Source of the DNA: Candidatus Cryptobacteroides choladohippi
GTDB lineage: Bacteria > Bacteroidota > Bacteroidia > Bacteroidales > UBA932
DNA: 64,000 nt
Reading direction: 5' to 3'
Assembly (NCBI GenBank): GCA_018065985.1
Contig: JAGHSF010000015.1
Span: forward strand, 1 to 64,000
Position 1 is the stretch's first letter; each line of letters starts with the position of its first letter. Both the position numbers and the translations under genes were made by a program. The notes under the pieces were generated by a model. That model was not told the origin of the DNA, searched no databases, and saw only the letters and a program-made list of their open reading frames with translations. Below, in pieces: positions 28,892 through 39,004 of the stretch.

Positions 28892-29723
28892 CCTGGTCGA
28901 CGTGGGTGTAGATCTCGGTGGTAAGGATGTTCTCGTGGCCCAGCATCTCCTGGACGATTCTCAGGTCAGCGCCATTCTCTATCATATGCGTGGCGAAGGA
29001 GTGCCTGAAGGTATGCGGGGATATCTCCTTGGTCACACCGGCCAGGAGGGCCTGCTTCTTGACCATGGTAAACACCGAAACCCTGCTGAGAGGGGTGCCG
29101 AAGCGGTTCAGGAAGGCTACGTCAGGATATCGTTCGCTGTCCGGGCGCACCTCAAGCCAACTGGCAAATGCCTCGGCGGCCATGCCCCCGAGGGGGACGA
29201 GACGTTCCTTGTCGCCCTTGCCCACCACTCTCACGAAGCCTTCCTCAAGGTAAACGTGGGAAATGAGCAGGCCGCACAGCTCGCTCACACGAAGGCCACA
29301 GCCGTAGAGCATCTCAAGTATGGCCCTGTCCCTCACCGAAGATGCATCGGTACCCTGTACTGAATCGATTATGCTGCCGACCTCCTCGACAGACAGGACC
29401 TGGGGAAGGTAACGCCCGAGTTTGGGGGCGCGCACATTCTCGCAGGGATTGTCCTCCCGTTCCTTTTCAATCTGGAGATAGTCGAAAAATGAGCGCAACG
29501 CGCTGAGAAGACGGGCCTGGGAACGCTTGGAAACCTCTTCCGAACGGTCGGCGACATACTTCTCCACATCCTCGGTGGTCACTTCGGAAGGGCGGAGGCC
29601 GCACGACTCGAAGAAGGCCTCGATATCCCCGGAATAGGAAGCGACCGTATTGGGGGACATCTGCCTCTCTATCTTGAGATAGTATTTATAATCAGCGATC
29701 AGCCTTGAGGCCTGACTTTCCAT
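28833..29723 (-). CDS. xerD: tyrosine recombinase XerD-like
   Basis: Catalytic LYGCGLRVSELCGL, HTFRHSFATHMIENGADLRIVQEMLGHENILTTEIYTHV. Confidence 0.93.
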   Translation of the reverse strand: MESQASRLIADYKYYLKIERQMSPNTVASYSGDIEAFFESCGLRPSEVTTEDVEKYVADRSEEVSKRSQARLLSALRSFFDYLQIEKEREDNPCENVRAPKLGRYLPQVLSVEEVGSIIDSVQGTDASSVRDRAILEMLYGCGLRVSELCGLLISHVYLEEGFVRVVGKGDKERLVPLGGMAAEAFASWLEVRPDSERYPDVAFLNRFGTPLSRVSVFTMVKKQALLAGVTKEISPHTFRHSFATHMIENGADLRIVQEMLGHENILTTEIYTHVDQATWQEAVLDHHPRRHQGGR

Positions 29724-29730
29724 AACAGTG

Positions 29731-29759
29731 CAAATATAGAAAAAAGATGATTATCTTTG
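29731..29759. promoter_or_regulatory. back-to-back divergent -7 elements (xerD / C11 peptidase)
   Basis: CAAATATA - 13 bp - TATCTTTG. Confidence 0.65.
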
Positions 29760-29761
29760 CC

Positions 29762-31048
29762 ATGATGAAAAAAGTAGTGCTGGCAACCGCCTTCATGGCG
29801 TTCATGATGATAGCAGCCTGCAGCGGCCCCCTGCCCATACAGGAGCCGTCGCAGCAGAAATATTCGCGCGTACTCATCTACATAGGCGAGGGATTCAACA
29901 GCCTGAGCGGATACATCAAAGACGACATAAACGATCTCAAAGGTGCACCGTCGAACCCCATGCTGCCTTCAGAGGGAAGCAACAAGGCGTTCATTGTCAT
30001 CAGCCATCTGCCACGGTCCGGAGGCGACTATGCGACCGCGACCTCCCCTACCATCACCAGAATCAGCCGGGACTACCTGGGGCGCCCCATATGCGACACA
30101 TTGCTGCGCATGCCGGCCGGCACCATACTCACAAAGGCGGAAAACCTGCGCGAGGCTCTTGAGTTCGTGCATTCCGAATTCCCGTCCGACACCTACGGGA
30201 TGATATTCAGCTCACATGGCACAGGCTGGCTGCCTGCAGGATACTACGGCAGCGACGACGGCGGCTCTGTCTTTTCAGCAGGCAGGAGGAAGGTCGAGGG
30301 AGCGGTTCCCTACGTAGAGCCTGCTCCGGCAGACGGCATAGACGTGAAGACCTTCGGGCAGGAAGTTGTCGACATCGACGGCAGCCTCTGGTCATACGAG
30401 ATGAGCCTGCCCACACTTGCCTCCGCCATCCCGTTCAGGTTCGACTACATCATGCTGGACGCATGCCTCATGGGCGGGATAGAGACAGCCTACGAACTGC
30501 GGGACTGCACACGCTACCTCACTTTCTCCCAGACAGAGATACTGGCAGACGGTCTGGCGTACGAGACACTGCTGGGGCGCCTGTTCGGCGAAACGCCGGC
30601 GAACGTGCAGGGTGCCTGCGAAGACTACTTCAACATGTATGACAGCAAGACCGGGACATACCGGTCGGCAACGATATCAATGGTCGACTGCACAAAGCTC
30701 GCCCCGTTGGCGGAATGCTGCAGGGACCTGTTCTCAAAGTACCGTCAGGAGCTGTTCCATGTCAACCCAGAGGATGTCCAGGGTTTCTTCCGCTTCGGCA
30801 AGCACTGGTTCTATGACCTTGAGGACATACTGGTGCAGGCAGGCATCTCGGACAGCGACAGGTCAAGGCTTTCGGACGCCCTGGAGGATTGCATCGTGTA
30901 CAAGGCTCACACCGATTCATTCATGCTGTATTTCGACATCAAGGCATATTGCGGGCTGAGCATGTATCTCCCATCCGCAGGAAGCGCGTATCTTGACAGC
31001 TATTACACTGGCCTTGAATGGAATAAGGCCACCGGTTTGGTATTATAA
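29762..31048 (+). CDS. clostripain-family (C11) cysteine peptidase lipoprotein
   Basis: MMIAACS lipobox; MIFSSHGTGW (His) and IMLDACLMGGIE (Cys) dyad motifs. Confidence 0.88.
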   Translation: MMKKVVLATAFMAFMMIAACSGPLPIQEPSQQKYSRVLIYIGEGFNSLSGYIKDDINDLKGAPSNPMLPSEGSNKAFIVISHLPRSGGDYATATSPTITRISRDYLGRPICDTLLRMPAGTILTKAENLREALEFVHSEFPSDTYGMIFSSHGTGWLPAGYYGSDDGGSVFSAGRRKVEGAVPYVEPAPADGIDVKTFGQEVVDIDGSLWSYEMSLPTLASAIPFRFDYIMLDACLMGGIETAYELRDCTRYLTFSQTEILADGLAYETLLGRLFGETPANVQGACEDYFNMYDSKTGTYRSATISMVDCTKLAPLAECCRDLFSKYRQELFHVNPEDVQGFFRFGKHWFYDLEDILVQAGISDSDRSRLSDALEDCIVYKAHTDSFMLYFDIKAYCGLSMYLPSAGSAYLDSYYTGLEWNKATGLVL

Positions 31049-31059
31049 AATAATATTTC

Positions 31060-31067
31060 TATATTTG
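31060..31067 (+). promoter_or_regulatory. -7 element TATATTTG of rplY
   Basis: TAnnTTTG match; leader of ~82-87 nt to the rplY ATG at 31155. Confidence 0.55.
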
Positions 31068-31084
31068 CGCCCGCATTGTAAAAC

Positions 31085-31125
31085 CCCATGGTTTTGGTGC
31101 AATGGGTCCTGAGCCCGACTCAGGA
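31085..31125 (+). promoter_or_regulatory. candidate structured leader of rplY (two tandem hairpins)
   Basis: CCCAT-N12-ATGGG directly followed by TCCTGAG-cccga-CTCAGGA. Confidence 0.5.
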
Positions 31126-31154
31126 TGAGTAACACATTTTTAAACAAAAGCAAA

Positions 31155-31727
31155 ATGCAGCATTTCGAACTTAACGGTCAGATCCGTCAGGTTGGCAACA
31201 AAGCCGTTCTCAAGGCTTTCCGCCGTCAGGGACTCATTCCCTGCAATCTCTATGGCAGTGGTATCCAGAATGTTCTCTTCACAGTAAGCGCAAAGGATCT
31301 CAAGGCAGCCACAGACACACCCAAGGCATTCATCATCGACCTCAACCTCGGTGAGCAGAAGTATCAGGCAGTGTTCCACGAGCTCCAGTGGCACCCCATC
31401 ACTGACGAGTGCCTCCACGTAGACTTCCTCGCAGTAGACGACAAGAAGCCCATCGCAATCAGCGTTCCTCTCGTGATCACAGGACACTCAAAGGGTGTTC
31501 AGCAGGGTGGTAAGTTCGTACAGAACGCTCGTGCAATCCGCATCAGCGCCCTCATGGAGAATCTTCCCGACAGCGTATCCATCGACATCACCAACCTCGG
31601 ACTTGACAAGAAGATCAAGGCAGGTGACGTAAAGGTTGAGAATGTCAACGTCATCAGCGACAAGGACATGATCATCTGCGGTGTCAAGACAACACGCAAC
31701 GTTTCTGCAGCAGCAGTTGAGGACTAA
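31155..31727 (+). CDS. rplY: 50S ribosomal protein L25 (Ctc type)
   Basis: MQHFELNGQIRQVGNKAVLKAFRRQGLIPCNLYGSG; start reassigned from 31125. Confidence 0.93.
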   Translation: MQHFELNGQIRQVGNKAVLKAFRRQGLIPCNLYGSGIQNVLFTVSAKDLKAATDTPKAFIIDLNLGEQKYQAVFHELQWHPITDECLHVDFLAVDDKKPIAISVPLVITGHSKGVQQGGKFVQNARAIRISALMENLPDSVSIDITNLGLDKKIKAGDVKVENVNVISDKDMIICGVKTTRNVSAAAVED

Positions 31728-31742
31728 TCAAACTCAGCAGCC

Positions 31743-32327
31743 GTGTCTGAGAAGGAATTTCTTGTAGTAGGTTTGGGAAACATCGGTCCCGAATACGCTC
31801 AGACCAGGCACAACGTAGGATTTATGGTATTGGATGCCTGGGCTCAGGCATCCAATGCTCTTTTCTGCACTGGAAGATATGGCGACCTGCTCGACATAAG
31901 CATCAAAGGCCGCACATTCCATCTCCTGAAGCCATCCACATACATGAATCTCAGCGGTAACGCCGTAAGATACTGGATGAACAAGCTTGAAATCCCCCTG
32001 GAGAATCTCGTGGTCATCTGCGACGATCTAAATCTGCCTTTCGGCACTGTAAGGATGAGGGCGAAAGGTTCCGACGGCGGGCACAATGGTCTGAAAAACA
32101 TAAACGAGCTCATGGAAACCCAGGAATACGCAAGAATACGCATAGGCGTAGGGCATGAGTTCAGCCAGGGAGGTCAGGTCGACTTCGTGCTTGGCAATTT
32201 CTCCGAGGAGCAGAAATCCGAATTGGAAACAATCTGCAAAAAGTGCATATCCGGCATCAGGGACTGGGCATTCATGGGAATCGGCAGAGCAATGACAGCC
32301 CTGAATTCAAAAGCCCAAAGCGCGTAA
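31743..32327 (+). CDS. pth: peptidyl-tRNA hydrolase
   Basis: LVVGLGNIGPEYAQTRHNVGF; VICDDLNLPFGTVRMRAKGSDGGHNGLKNI; GTG start. Confidence 0.97.
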   Translation: MSEKEFLVVGLGNIGPEYAQTRHNVGFMVLDAWAQASNALFCTGRYGDLLDISIKGRTFHLLKPSTYMNLSGNAVRYWMNKLEIPLENLVVICDDLNLPFGTVRMRAKGSDGGHNGLKNINELMETQEYARIRIGVGHEFSQGGQVDFVLGNFSEEQKSELETICKKCISGIRDWAFMGIGRAMTALNSKAQSA

Positions 32328-32441
32328 AATCACATATTTACAAATATTTTTTTGCAAATTTATTGCATATTTCTATTCCTTTTCCTATATTGCAAACCTG
32401 TTGAAATGACACTAAATTATTAACTTTAATATTTAATAACA

Positions 32442-32618
32442 ATGAAAGAACTTGTAGAAAAGATCAACGCCGAGATCGCAGCATTCCAGGTAAACGCTGA
32501 CGCTCAGGTAGCAAAAGGCAACAAGGCAGCTGGTGCACGCGCACGCAAGGCAGCCCTCGAACTCATCAACGACCTTAAGGCATTCCGCAAGGCATCAGTA
32601 GAGGAGTCAAAGAAATAA
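32442..32618 (+). CDS. histone H1-like (Hc1-type) small basic protein, 58 aa (absent from the ORF track)
   Basis: Translates MKELVEKINAEIAAFQVNADAQVAKGNKAAGARARKAALELINDLKAFRKASVEESKK*; A-rich start context. Confidence 0.9.
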   Translation: MKELVEKINAEIAAFQVNADAQVAKGNKAAGARARKAALELINDLKAFRKASVEESKK

Positions 32619-32637
32619 TTTCTTGAATTCAAACCTG

Positions 32638-32666
32638 AAAAGTTGGCTTACTGCCAACTTTTTTTG
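32638..32666 (+). terminator. Rho-independent terminator after the H1-like gene
   Basis: AAAAGTTGGC-ttact-GCCAACTTTTTTT. Confidence 0.92.
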
Positions 32667-32804
32667 TTTTATCCTGCAACGTTTTACAAACAGACTGCAT
32701 CTATGTTACAGGTTTAGGTTTTAGTACACGTTTTAGGGTCGGTGGGCCGTGAGGTCAGCCGGCTCTTTGTTTTTACGCAAAAAATCACTATATCTGCACT
32801 AATT

Positions 32805-34523
32805 ATGCGCAAGGCCACATTGTTGTCCATACTTCTTCTGATGAGCCTGGGCACCTTTGCACAGTCAGTGCGGAGGGTCCCGGTCCTGCGGGTGCAGTTC
32901 CCCGACTGCGAGTTCAGCACAAGCGAGGAACACATGCAGGCAATAGCCGGACGGGCAGGTCAGTATTTCACCGACCAATTCTGCGGGCAATGCACCTTCA
33001 CCTTTGACCTGGGGCCCGTGGTGACTCTAGCAGAACCGGCATCATACTATGGCAGGAACGCCACTGACAGAAAGGATTTCCTTCTGTACAAGGCTGTTCA
33101 GGAAGCCTGTTTCGCCAGTGAGAAGGATATGGACTTCAGGCTGTATGACTGCGATTCCGACAACACCGTCGACAACATATGCATAGTTTTCGCAGGCAAC
33201 AGCGAAGCCGGCGCAGACGATCCGGACCTGATATGGTCCCAGCAGGACAGACTCAGTTCCTTTGATGCTTCCATCCTCATCCAGGGCAGGAAGATCGACA
33301 GTTTCAGCATCAGCGCCGAAGCAGACTCGCTTGGCACCCTATGCCACGAATATGGCCACGTCCTCGGGCTCCCCGACCTCTACGACGTCGACGGCGATGG
33401 CAGCGGCGGCCTCTCCGAGGGCCTGTGGGGGAGCATTTCGCTGATGGACAGGGGGAACCTCAATGACAGAGGCTGCACTCCCCCGAACTTCACGGCCATA
33501 GAGATGGACATCCTCAACCTGGGCAACTGCGAAGAGCTGAGGACAGGCAGCTTCAATCTGCAACCGCTAAGCCGGGAGAAAAGGTTCCTTAAGGCGGGAA
33601 CGCCCAACCAGGGGGAATACTTCCTGTTCGAATGCCGCGACAACGAGGGTTGGGACAGCGCCATAGGCGGCAGCGGCCTGCTGATCTGCCACATCGACAA
33701 GTCCGGCAGGGATGCCGGGTATTCCGACTATTACCGCGTCACCCTTACGGCGTACGAGAGATGGCGCATGGCCCAGATCAACTGCAGGCCCGACCATCCC
33801 TGCGCCACAATCTGCAAGGCAGATCCCGACGCCCTAGAGGCTAGTGAAGTGTTCTACCACGGGAACGTCCGTAAAAGCTTCGGCTCGGACACGAAACCTG
33901 CCTTCCGCACGTGGAAGGGCGAGCCATCCTCCCTTGCCGTCACGGGCATAAGGCACAATCCCGACGGCAGCGTCAGCTTCGAGGTAATCGTCCCCGTGCT
34001 CCTGGGAGAGGTGCTTTCATTCCAGGATGCAGCAATACTTGACTGGGAAACCGATGAATCGCTCAGCGGCATCAGCGAGACAATGGTGAAGTGGAGTTCC
34101 GGAGCCGGCGACCTCGACTCCCTGAAAGTGGGCCCGCAGGCCAGATGCTGTACAATCGAACACCTCAAGCCGTTCACCGAATATGATGTAGACATACAGG
34201 TACGTCTATCGAACGGAGACGCATTCAGCGCGAGCACGCAGCTGAAAACGAAATACTGGCGCAAGGAATTGCAGCCCTACATATTCCTGGGATCCGCAGA
34301 GCGCAGTGCCGACGGGCTGTTCCTGGCTGGAAGCAGAATACCCCTGCGCGTGTGCAACTGCCCTGATGCCGCAGAAGTCAGATGGACGCTAGACGGGCAG
34401 GAAATCGGCGTGGGCAGCGACAGGTATTACACCATGGACCGCAGCGGAGTACTCAAGGCGGAAGTATTTTACACTGACGGCACAAGGGACGTCCTCATAA
34501 AGAATCTCAAACTGGCAAAATGA
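32805..34523 (+). CDS. M6-family secreted metalloprotease
   Basis: Signal peptide MRKATLLSILLLMSLGTFAQ; zinc motif LCHEYGHVLGLPDLYD; GLWGSISLMD. Confidence 0.9.
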   Translation: MRKATLLSILLLMSLGTFAQSVRRVPVLRVQFPDCEFSTSEEHMQAIAGRAGQYFTDQFCGQCTFTFDLGPVVTLAEPASYYGRNATDRKDFLLYKAVQEACFASEKDMDFRLYDCDSDNTVDNICIVFAGNSEAGADDPDLIWSQQDRLSSFDASILIQGRKIDSFSISAEADSLGTLCHEYGHVLGLPDLYDVDGDGSGGLSEGLWGSISLMDRGNLNDRGCTPPNFTAIEMDILNLGNCEELRTGSFNLQPLSREKRFLKAGTPNQGEYFLFECRDNEGWDSAIGGSGLLICHIDKSGRDAGYSDYYRVTLTAYERWRMAQINCRPDHPCATICKADPDALEASEVFYHGNVRKSFGSDTKPAFRTWKGEPSSLAVTGIRHNPDGSVSFEVIVPVLLGEVLSFQDAAILDWETDESLSGISETMVKWSSGAGDLDSLKVGPQARCCTIEHLKPFTEYDVDIQVRLSNGDAFSASTQLKTKYWRKELQPYIFLGSAERSADGLFLAGSRIPLRVCNCPDAAEVRWTLDGQEIGVGSDRYYTMDRSGVLKAEVFYTDGTRDVLIKNLKLAK

Positions 34524-34921
34524 AAGTCAAGGCAATTCTAGCGACAGTCGCACTGATATGTTTCTGCGCCTGCAGCAACGACATCTTCCCGAAGTTCGTT
34601 GCTGATGAATCCATACACCTTGAAGTCGACGGCGAGCTGCAGCTCAGATATGACGAGACATACTGCCAGCTGGGCTTCAGCAGGGATCGGCGCCAGTTCA
34701 GGATGTGCACCGACAGCATGTCCGATTATTTCGCCGTCAGGATGGACCGGATTCCCGTCAGTGAGGGAGACATGTTGAATGCCGATCTTACCTGGACCAC
34801 CTCCCGGGACGTGATGACAAGAAAGAATATCGCCCTCGAGGTCGTGAAGACCGAGGGCGACAAATTCTGGTTATGGAACGAGCAGGGGCGGATCGCCCTT
34901 GTCATCCGTATTCTCGATTAG
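34520..34921 (+). CDS. small lipoprotein of unknown function, translationally coupled to the M6 protease
   Basis: Lipobox ICFCAC; 4-nt overlap with the upstream protease gene. Confidence 0.7.
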   Translation: MKVKAILATVALICFCACSNDIFPKFVADESIHLEVDGELQLRYDETYCQLGFSRDRRQFRMCTDSMSDYFAVRMDRIPVSEGDMLNADLTWTTSRDVMTRKNIALEVVKTEGDKFWLWNEQGRIALVIRILD

Positions 34922-35673
34922 TAAGAGAGAGCGATAGCGATGAAGTCGTCTGCCTTGAGGGCAGCGCCACCGATGAGGCCACCGTCGATATCCTTCATTG
35001 CGAAAAGTTCCTTTGCATTTGAAGGCTTGCAGCTTCCACCATAAAGGATGGTGGTATCATCAGCTACCTGTGCGCCGAACTTGTCGGCAACGACCTTGCG
35101 GATGAATGCGTGGATCTCCTCAGCCTGCTCTGCAGTAGCGGTCTTGCCGGTACCGATGGCCCATACGGGCTCGTAGGCGATGACGATGTTCTTCATATCC
35201 TCTGCGGTGAAGTTGTAGAGGACGTTCTTGATCTGAGCCTCGCAAACATCGAAGTGCTTGCCAGCCTCACGCTCCTCGAGGTTCTCACCTACGCAGAGGA
35301 TGACCTTGAGGCCGTTTGCAAGTGCGAGCTTTGTCTTCTCTACAAGCTTGGCATCTGTCTCACCGTAGTATTGACGGCGCTCAGAGTGGCCGAGGATGGT
35401 GTACTCACAACCAACTGAAGCAAGCATGTTCGCAGCAATCTCACCGGTGTATGCACCCTTCTCCTTGTCTGCGCAGTTCTCAGCTGAAAGGCTGACAACA
35501 GAACCCTTTACTACCTCAGCTACAGGATAGAGGTGGGTGAAAGGGGTGGCGATGATGAGTTTGACGTTTGCAGGAACCTCTGCTGACTTTGCAACGACTG
35601 CCTTTGCGAGTTCGATGCCCTCGGGAACTGTAGTGTTCATCTTCCAGTTGCCGGCTACGATTTTCTGTCTCAT
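34918..35673 (-). CDS. tpiA: triosephosphate isomerase
   Basis: [43 protein letters not shown]. Confidence 0.98.
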   Translation of the reverse strand: MRQKIVAGNWKMNTTVPEGIELAKAVVAKSAEVPANVKLIIATPFTHLYPVAEVVKGSVVSLSAENCADKEKGAYTGEIAANMLASVGCEYTILGHSERRQYYGETDAKLVEKTKLALANGLKVILCVGENLEEREAGKHFDVCEAQIKNVLYNFTAEDMKNIVIAYEPVWAIGTGKTATAEQAEEIHAFIRKVVADKFGAQVADDTTILYGGSCKPSNAKELFAMKDIDGGLIGGAALKADDFIAIALSY

Positions 35674-35795
35674 ATTGATTTTGAAGATTAAATTTTGTCC
35701 TGTCAACGGGCTTTCAGCCCAAAACGCCACAAATTTACAAAAAATTCCGCGTTTGAGTTAATTTTAGTAAATTCGCAAGATAAAAATCTGAAAAG

Positions 35796-37085
35796 ATGAA
35801 GAATTTTGTAGAAGAACTCAAGTGGAGAGGCATGATACATGACATCATGCCGGGTACTGAGGAAGAGCTCAGGAAAGGCCCCATGGCAGCATATGTGGGA
35901 ATTGACCCCACAGGCGACTCCCTGCACATCGGACACCTTGTCAGCATAATGATTCTCAAGCATTTCCAGGCTTGTGGCAACAAACCATTCGCACTGGTAG
36001 GCGGCGCCACCGGCATGATCGGCGACCCTTCGATGAAGAGTCAGGAGCGCAACCTTCTCGACGAGGACACCCTCGCACACAACGTGGCCTGCATCAAGGC
36101 GCAGCTGGGCAAGTTCCTCGACTTTGAATCAGATGCCCCCAACAAGGCAGAGCTTGTGAACAATTATGACTGGATGAAGGATTACACCTTCATCAACTTC
36201 ACGCGTGACATAGGCAAGCTCATCACCGTCAACTACATGATGAGCAAGGACTCTGTCAAGAAGCGTCTCAGCCGCGACTCTTCTGAGGGAATGTCGTTCA
36301 CCGAGTTCACCTACCAGCTTCTTCAGGGATACGACTTCCTGTATCTCTATCAGCATCACAACGTCAAGCTGCAGCTCGGCGGCGCAGACCAGTGGGGCAA
36401 CATCACCACAGGTACCGAACTCATCCGCCGCACCTGCCAGGGCGAGGCATTCGCACTCACCTGCCCCCTCATCACAAAAGCTGACGGCGGCAAGTTCGGC
36501 AAGACCGAGAAGGGCAACATATGGCTCGACCCTGAACGCACCAGCCCCTACCAGTTCTACCAGTTCTGGCTGAATGTCAGCGACGTCGATGCAGAGAAAT
36601 ACATCAAGATCTTCACAATGCTCGACCGCGAAGTCATAGAGGCCGCCATCGAGGAGCACCGTCAGGATCCCGGCCAGCGCCGCCTGCAGAAACTCCTGGC
36701 AAAGGAGGTCACCATCATGGTACACGGCGAGGCAGAATATGACAAGGCCATCAAGGCATCCCAGATGCTCTTCGGCAAGGCAACCGCAGAAGACCTCCGC
36801 AGCCTTGACGAGAAGACCTTCCTCGCAGTGTTCGACGGCGTTCCAACCTTCGAGATCGAGGCCGGCAAGCTCCCTATGGGCATTCTTGACGCCCTCGCTG
36901 TGGAAACACAGATCTTCCCCTCAAAGGGAGAGGCACGCAAAATGGTACAGGGAAACGGATTCAGCCTCAACAAGGAGAAGGTTACCGACATAAACCGCCA
37001 GCTCACCGCTGACGACATCATCGATGGCAAATACATCCTCGCCCAGAAAGGCAAGAAGGACTATTACATCATAATCGTGAAGTAG
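35796..37085 (+). CDS. tyrS: tyrosyl-tRNA synthetase
   Basis: [16 protein letters not shown] class I motif; KFGKTEKG; C-terminal S4 domain. Confidence 0.98.
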   Translation: MKNFVEELKWRGMIHDIMPGTEEELRKGPMAAYVGIDPTGDSLHIGHLVSIMILKHFQACGNKPFALVGGATGMIGDPSMKSQERNLLDEDTLAHNVACIKAQLGKFLDFESDAPNKAELVNNYDWMKDYTFINFTRDIGKLITVNYMMSKDSVKKRLSRDSSEGMSFTEFTYQLLQGYDFLYLYQHHNVKLQLGGADQWGNITTGTELIRRTCQGEAFALTCPLITKADGGKFGKTEKGNIWLDPERTSPYQFYQFWLNVSDVDAEKYIKIFTMLDREVIEAAIEEHRQDPGQRRLQKLLAKEVTIMVHGEAEYDKAIKASQMLFGKATAEDLRSLDEKTFLAVFDGVPTFEIEAGKLPMGILDALAVETQIFPSKGEARKMVQGNGFSLNKEKVTDINRQLTADDIIDGKYILAQKGKKDYYIIIVK

Positions 37086-37433
37086 ATGGATAAACCGGCA
37101 ACAACCAGACAGCTCAAGGTCGCGCGCGAACTTCAGCGCGACCTTGCTGAGATAATCAGAAGCAAAGGCATGGCCATGTTTGGCGGAGCCATGATCACCG
37201 TCAGCGAGGTGCGCATCAGCCCGGACCTGAGCGTTGCCAAGGTCTATGTCAGCATATTCCCCTCCACGAAACAGGTCGAAGCGCTCAAGATACTTGAGGA
37301 CAACAAGAAGGCAATCCGCGGGGAGCTCGGACACAAGGTCGCAAGCCAGTTGCGCATAGTGCCCGACATGGACTTCTATCTCGATACCACTCTCGACTAC
37401 GCCGAACACATCGACGAACTTCTCAAAAAGTGA
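37086..37433 (+). CDS. rbfA: ribosome-binding factor A
   Basis: VARELQRDLAEIIRSKG...ITVSEVRISPDLSVAKVYVSIFP. Confidence 0.95.
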   Translation: MDKPATTRQLKVARELQRDLAEIIRSKGMAMFGGAMITVSEVRISPDLSVAKVYVSIFPSTKQVEALKILEDNKKAIRGELGHKVASQLRIVPDMDFYLDTTLDYAEHIDELLKK

Positions 37434-38599
37434 ATGTTCCCCTGTTCATAGCCTTCAGGTACCTGTTCGCAAAGAAGACTCACAACATCATAAATGTGAT
37501 TTCAGCGGTCAGTGCCGTGGGCATGGCCATAGGAACGGCTGCGCTCATAATCATCCTGAGCGTATACAACGGCTTCAACGGGATCATCAAGGACAATCTG
37601 TCGCAGCTTGATCCCGATGTGATGATCTGCCCTTCGGAGGGAAAGTTCTTCACTCCCAACGAGCTCATCTTCGACTGCCTGGCCGACGACCCCAGGGTAC
37701 ACGAGGCATCAGGAGTACTGCAGGACAACGTTTTCCTGCGATACGGCGAACAGCAGGGTCTCGCGAAGGCCAAGGGCATCGACGACCAGAATCTCCATTT
37801 CGGAGAGATTCCCCTCGCCCGCATGGGCGCGCAACTGGCCTATGAGATGGGCATCAACCCAAGTTTTACCCAGCAGCTGGAAATATTCTACCCGGACAGG
37901 GACTCCAAGGTATCTCTCGCAAACCCGACAGCCAGTCTTCACAAGGTCACAGCCAAACCGTCCGAGCTGTTCAGCCTGACGGCAAATACCGACGCCGAGC
38001 TGATAATAGTGCCTCTTGACCTCATGCAGGAGCTGGTGGACGGCGACGGCCTTCTTTCGGGAATAGAAGTCAGGCTGGAAGACAGTTCCGACAAGTCGGT
38101 AAAGGCCTATGCAAAGGAGATGAACGAGCGCCTGCCTGACGGCCTGAAGGCGCTGGACCGCTACCAGTTGCAACCGGACCTCTACAAGATGATGAAATAT
38201 GAGAAGTTCGCCATATTCCTGATTCTCATCTTTGTAGTCATCATAGTGGCATTCAACATCTTCGGGTCCCTCTCAATGCTCCGCATAGAGAAAGAGGACG
38301 ATGTGCGCACACTGCAGGCGCTGGGTGCGTCACCAGATACCACCAGACGGATCTTCATCCTTGAAGGCTGGCTCATATCACTGTTCGGTCTGGTATGCGG
38401 GGTTGTGCTGGGTGTGGCCATGAGCATACTCCAGCAGCGTTTCGGCATGATAAAAATGCCGGGTAACTACCTCATCGAGGCGTACCCGGTCATTCTTCAG
38501 TGGTCCGATGTCCTGTGGACCGCATCTGGTGTGGCGGCCATAGGTCTGGCGACTGCACTTCTTTCTACAAAAGCAGCGACAGATCCTTCTCAGGAATAG
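37430..38599 (+). CDS. LolC/LolE-like ABC transporter permease
   Basis: FIAFRYLFAKKTHNIINVISAVSAVGMAIGTAALIIILSVYNGF; C-terminal FtsX-like TM region. Confidence 0.88.
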   Translation: MNVPLFIAFRYLFAKKTHNIINVISAVSAVGMAIGTAALIIILSVYNGFNGIIKDNLSQLDPDVMICPSEGKFFTPNELIFDCLADDPRVHEASGVLQDNVFLRYGEQQGLAKAKGIDDQNLHFGEIPLARMGAQLAYEMGINPSFTQQLEIFYPDRDSKVSLANPTASLHKVTAKPSELFSLTANTDAELIIVPLDLMQELVDGDGLLSGIEVRLEDSSDKSVKAYAKEMNERLPDGLKALDRYQLQPDLYKMMKYEKFAIFLILIFVVIIVAFNIFGSLSMLRIEKEDDVRTLQALGASPDTTRRIFILEGWLISLFGLVCGVVLGVAMSILQQRFGMIKMPGNYLIEAYPVILQWSDVLWTASGVAAIGLATALLSTKAATDPSQE

Positions 38600-38993
38600 C
38601 TTTCAGGTTGTTTTTCGCTATCACCTCACGAGCCCTGTCGGCATTGTCGGTGCGGAAAATCAGCACTCCCTTGCCCTTCAGAAGGAAGGAGTACAGGTAT
38701 GCGATGCTGATGCCTTCGTTGGCAAAGAGTCCGATGGCGTCGGCTGCACGGCCGGGCACATCGTCAAGCTGAATGGCGAAGACCTCGCAGAGGGACACTG
38801 CAACGCCTGCCTCCTTGAGCACATTGTATGCTCTGTCAGGCGCACTGCAGATGATGCGGAAGATACCATATTCAGCAGTGTCGGCAATGGTTGACGCAAT
38901 CAGCTGAATACCTTCCGACTTGAGAAGCTTGAGCACCTTCACAAGGGTGCCGCTCTTGTTCTCAATGAAAATTGAAATCTGGTTAACTGTCAT
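38565..38993 (-). CDS. tandem ACT-domain protein linked to PaaK
   Basis: QISIFIENKSGTLVKVLKLLKSEGIQLIAS ... FAIQLDDVPGRAADAIGLFANEGISIAYLYSF. Confidence 0.9.
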   Translation of the reverse strand: MTVNQISIFIENKSGTLVKVLKLLKSEGIQLIASTIADTAEYGIFRIICSAPDRAYNVLKEAGVAVSLCEVFAIQLDDVPGRAADAIGLFANEGISIAYLYSFLLKGKGVLIFRTDNADRAREVIAKNNLKAIPEKDLSLLL

Positions 38994-39004
38994 GTCAGTT
39001 CCTC

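Noticed and set aside
28833-29723. xerD as a sign of an integrated element
   Set aside because: No integrase-associated cargo, att-like direct repeats, tRNA or composition break nearby; consistent with housekeeping chromosome dimer resolution.
32666-32800. Repeated ACGTTTTA words and GCCG/CGGC pairing upstream of the M6 gene
   Set aside because: Only two 8-mer copies and a weak 4-bp stem in a short AT-rich spacer; not distinguishable from chance.
35708-35720. GGGCT-ttc-AGCCC hairpin upstream of tpiA
   Set aside because: Single 5-bp stem with no supporting context; too weak to report as regulatory.
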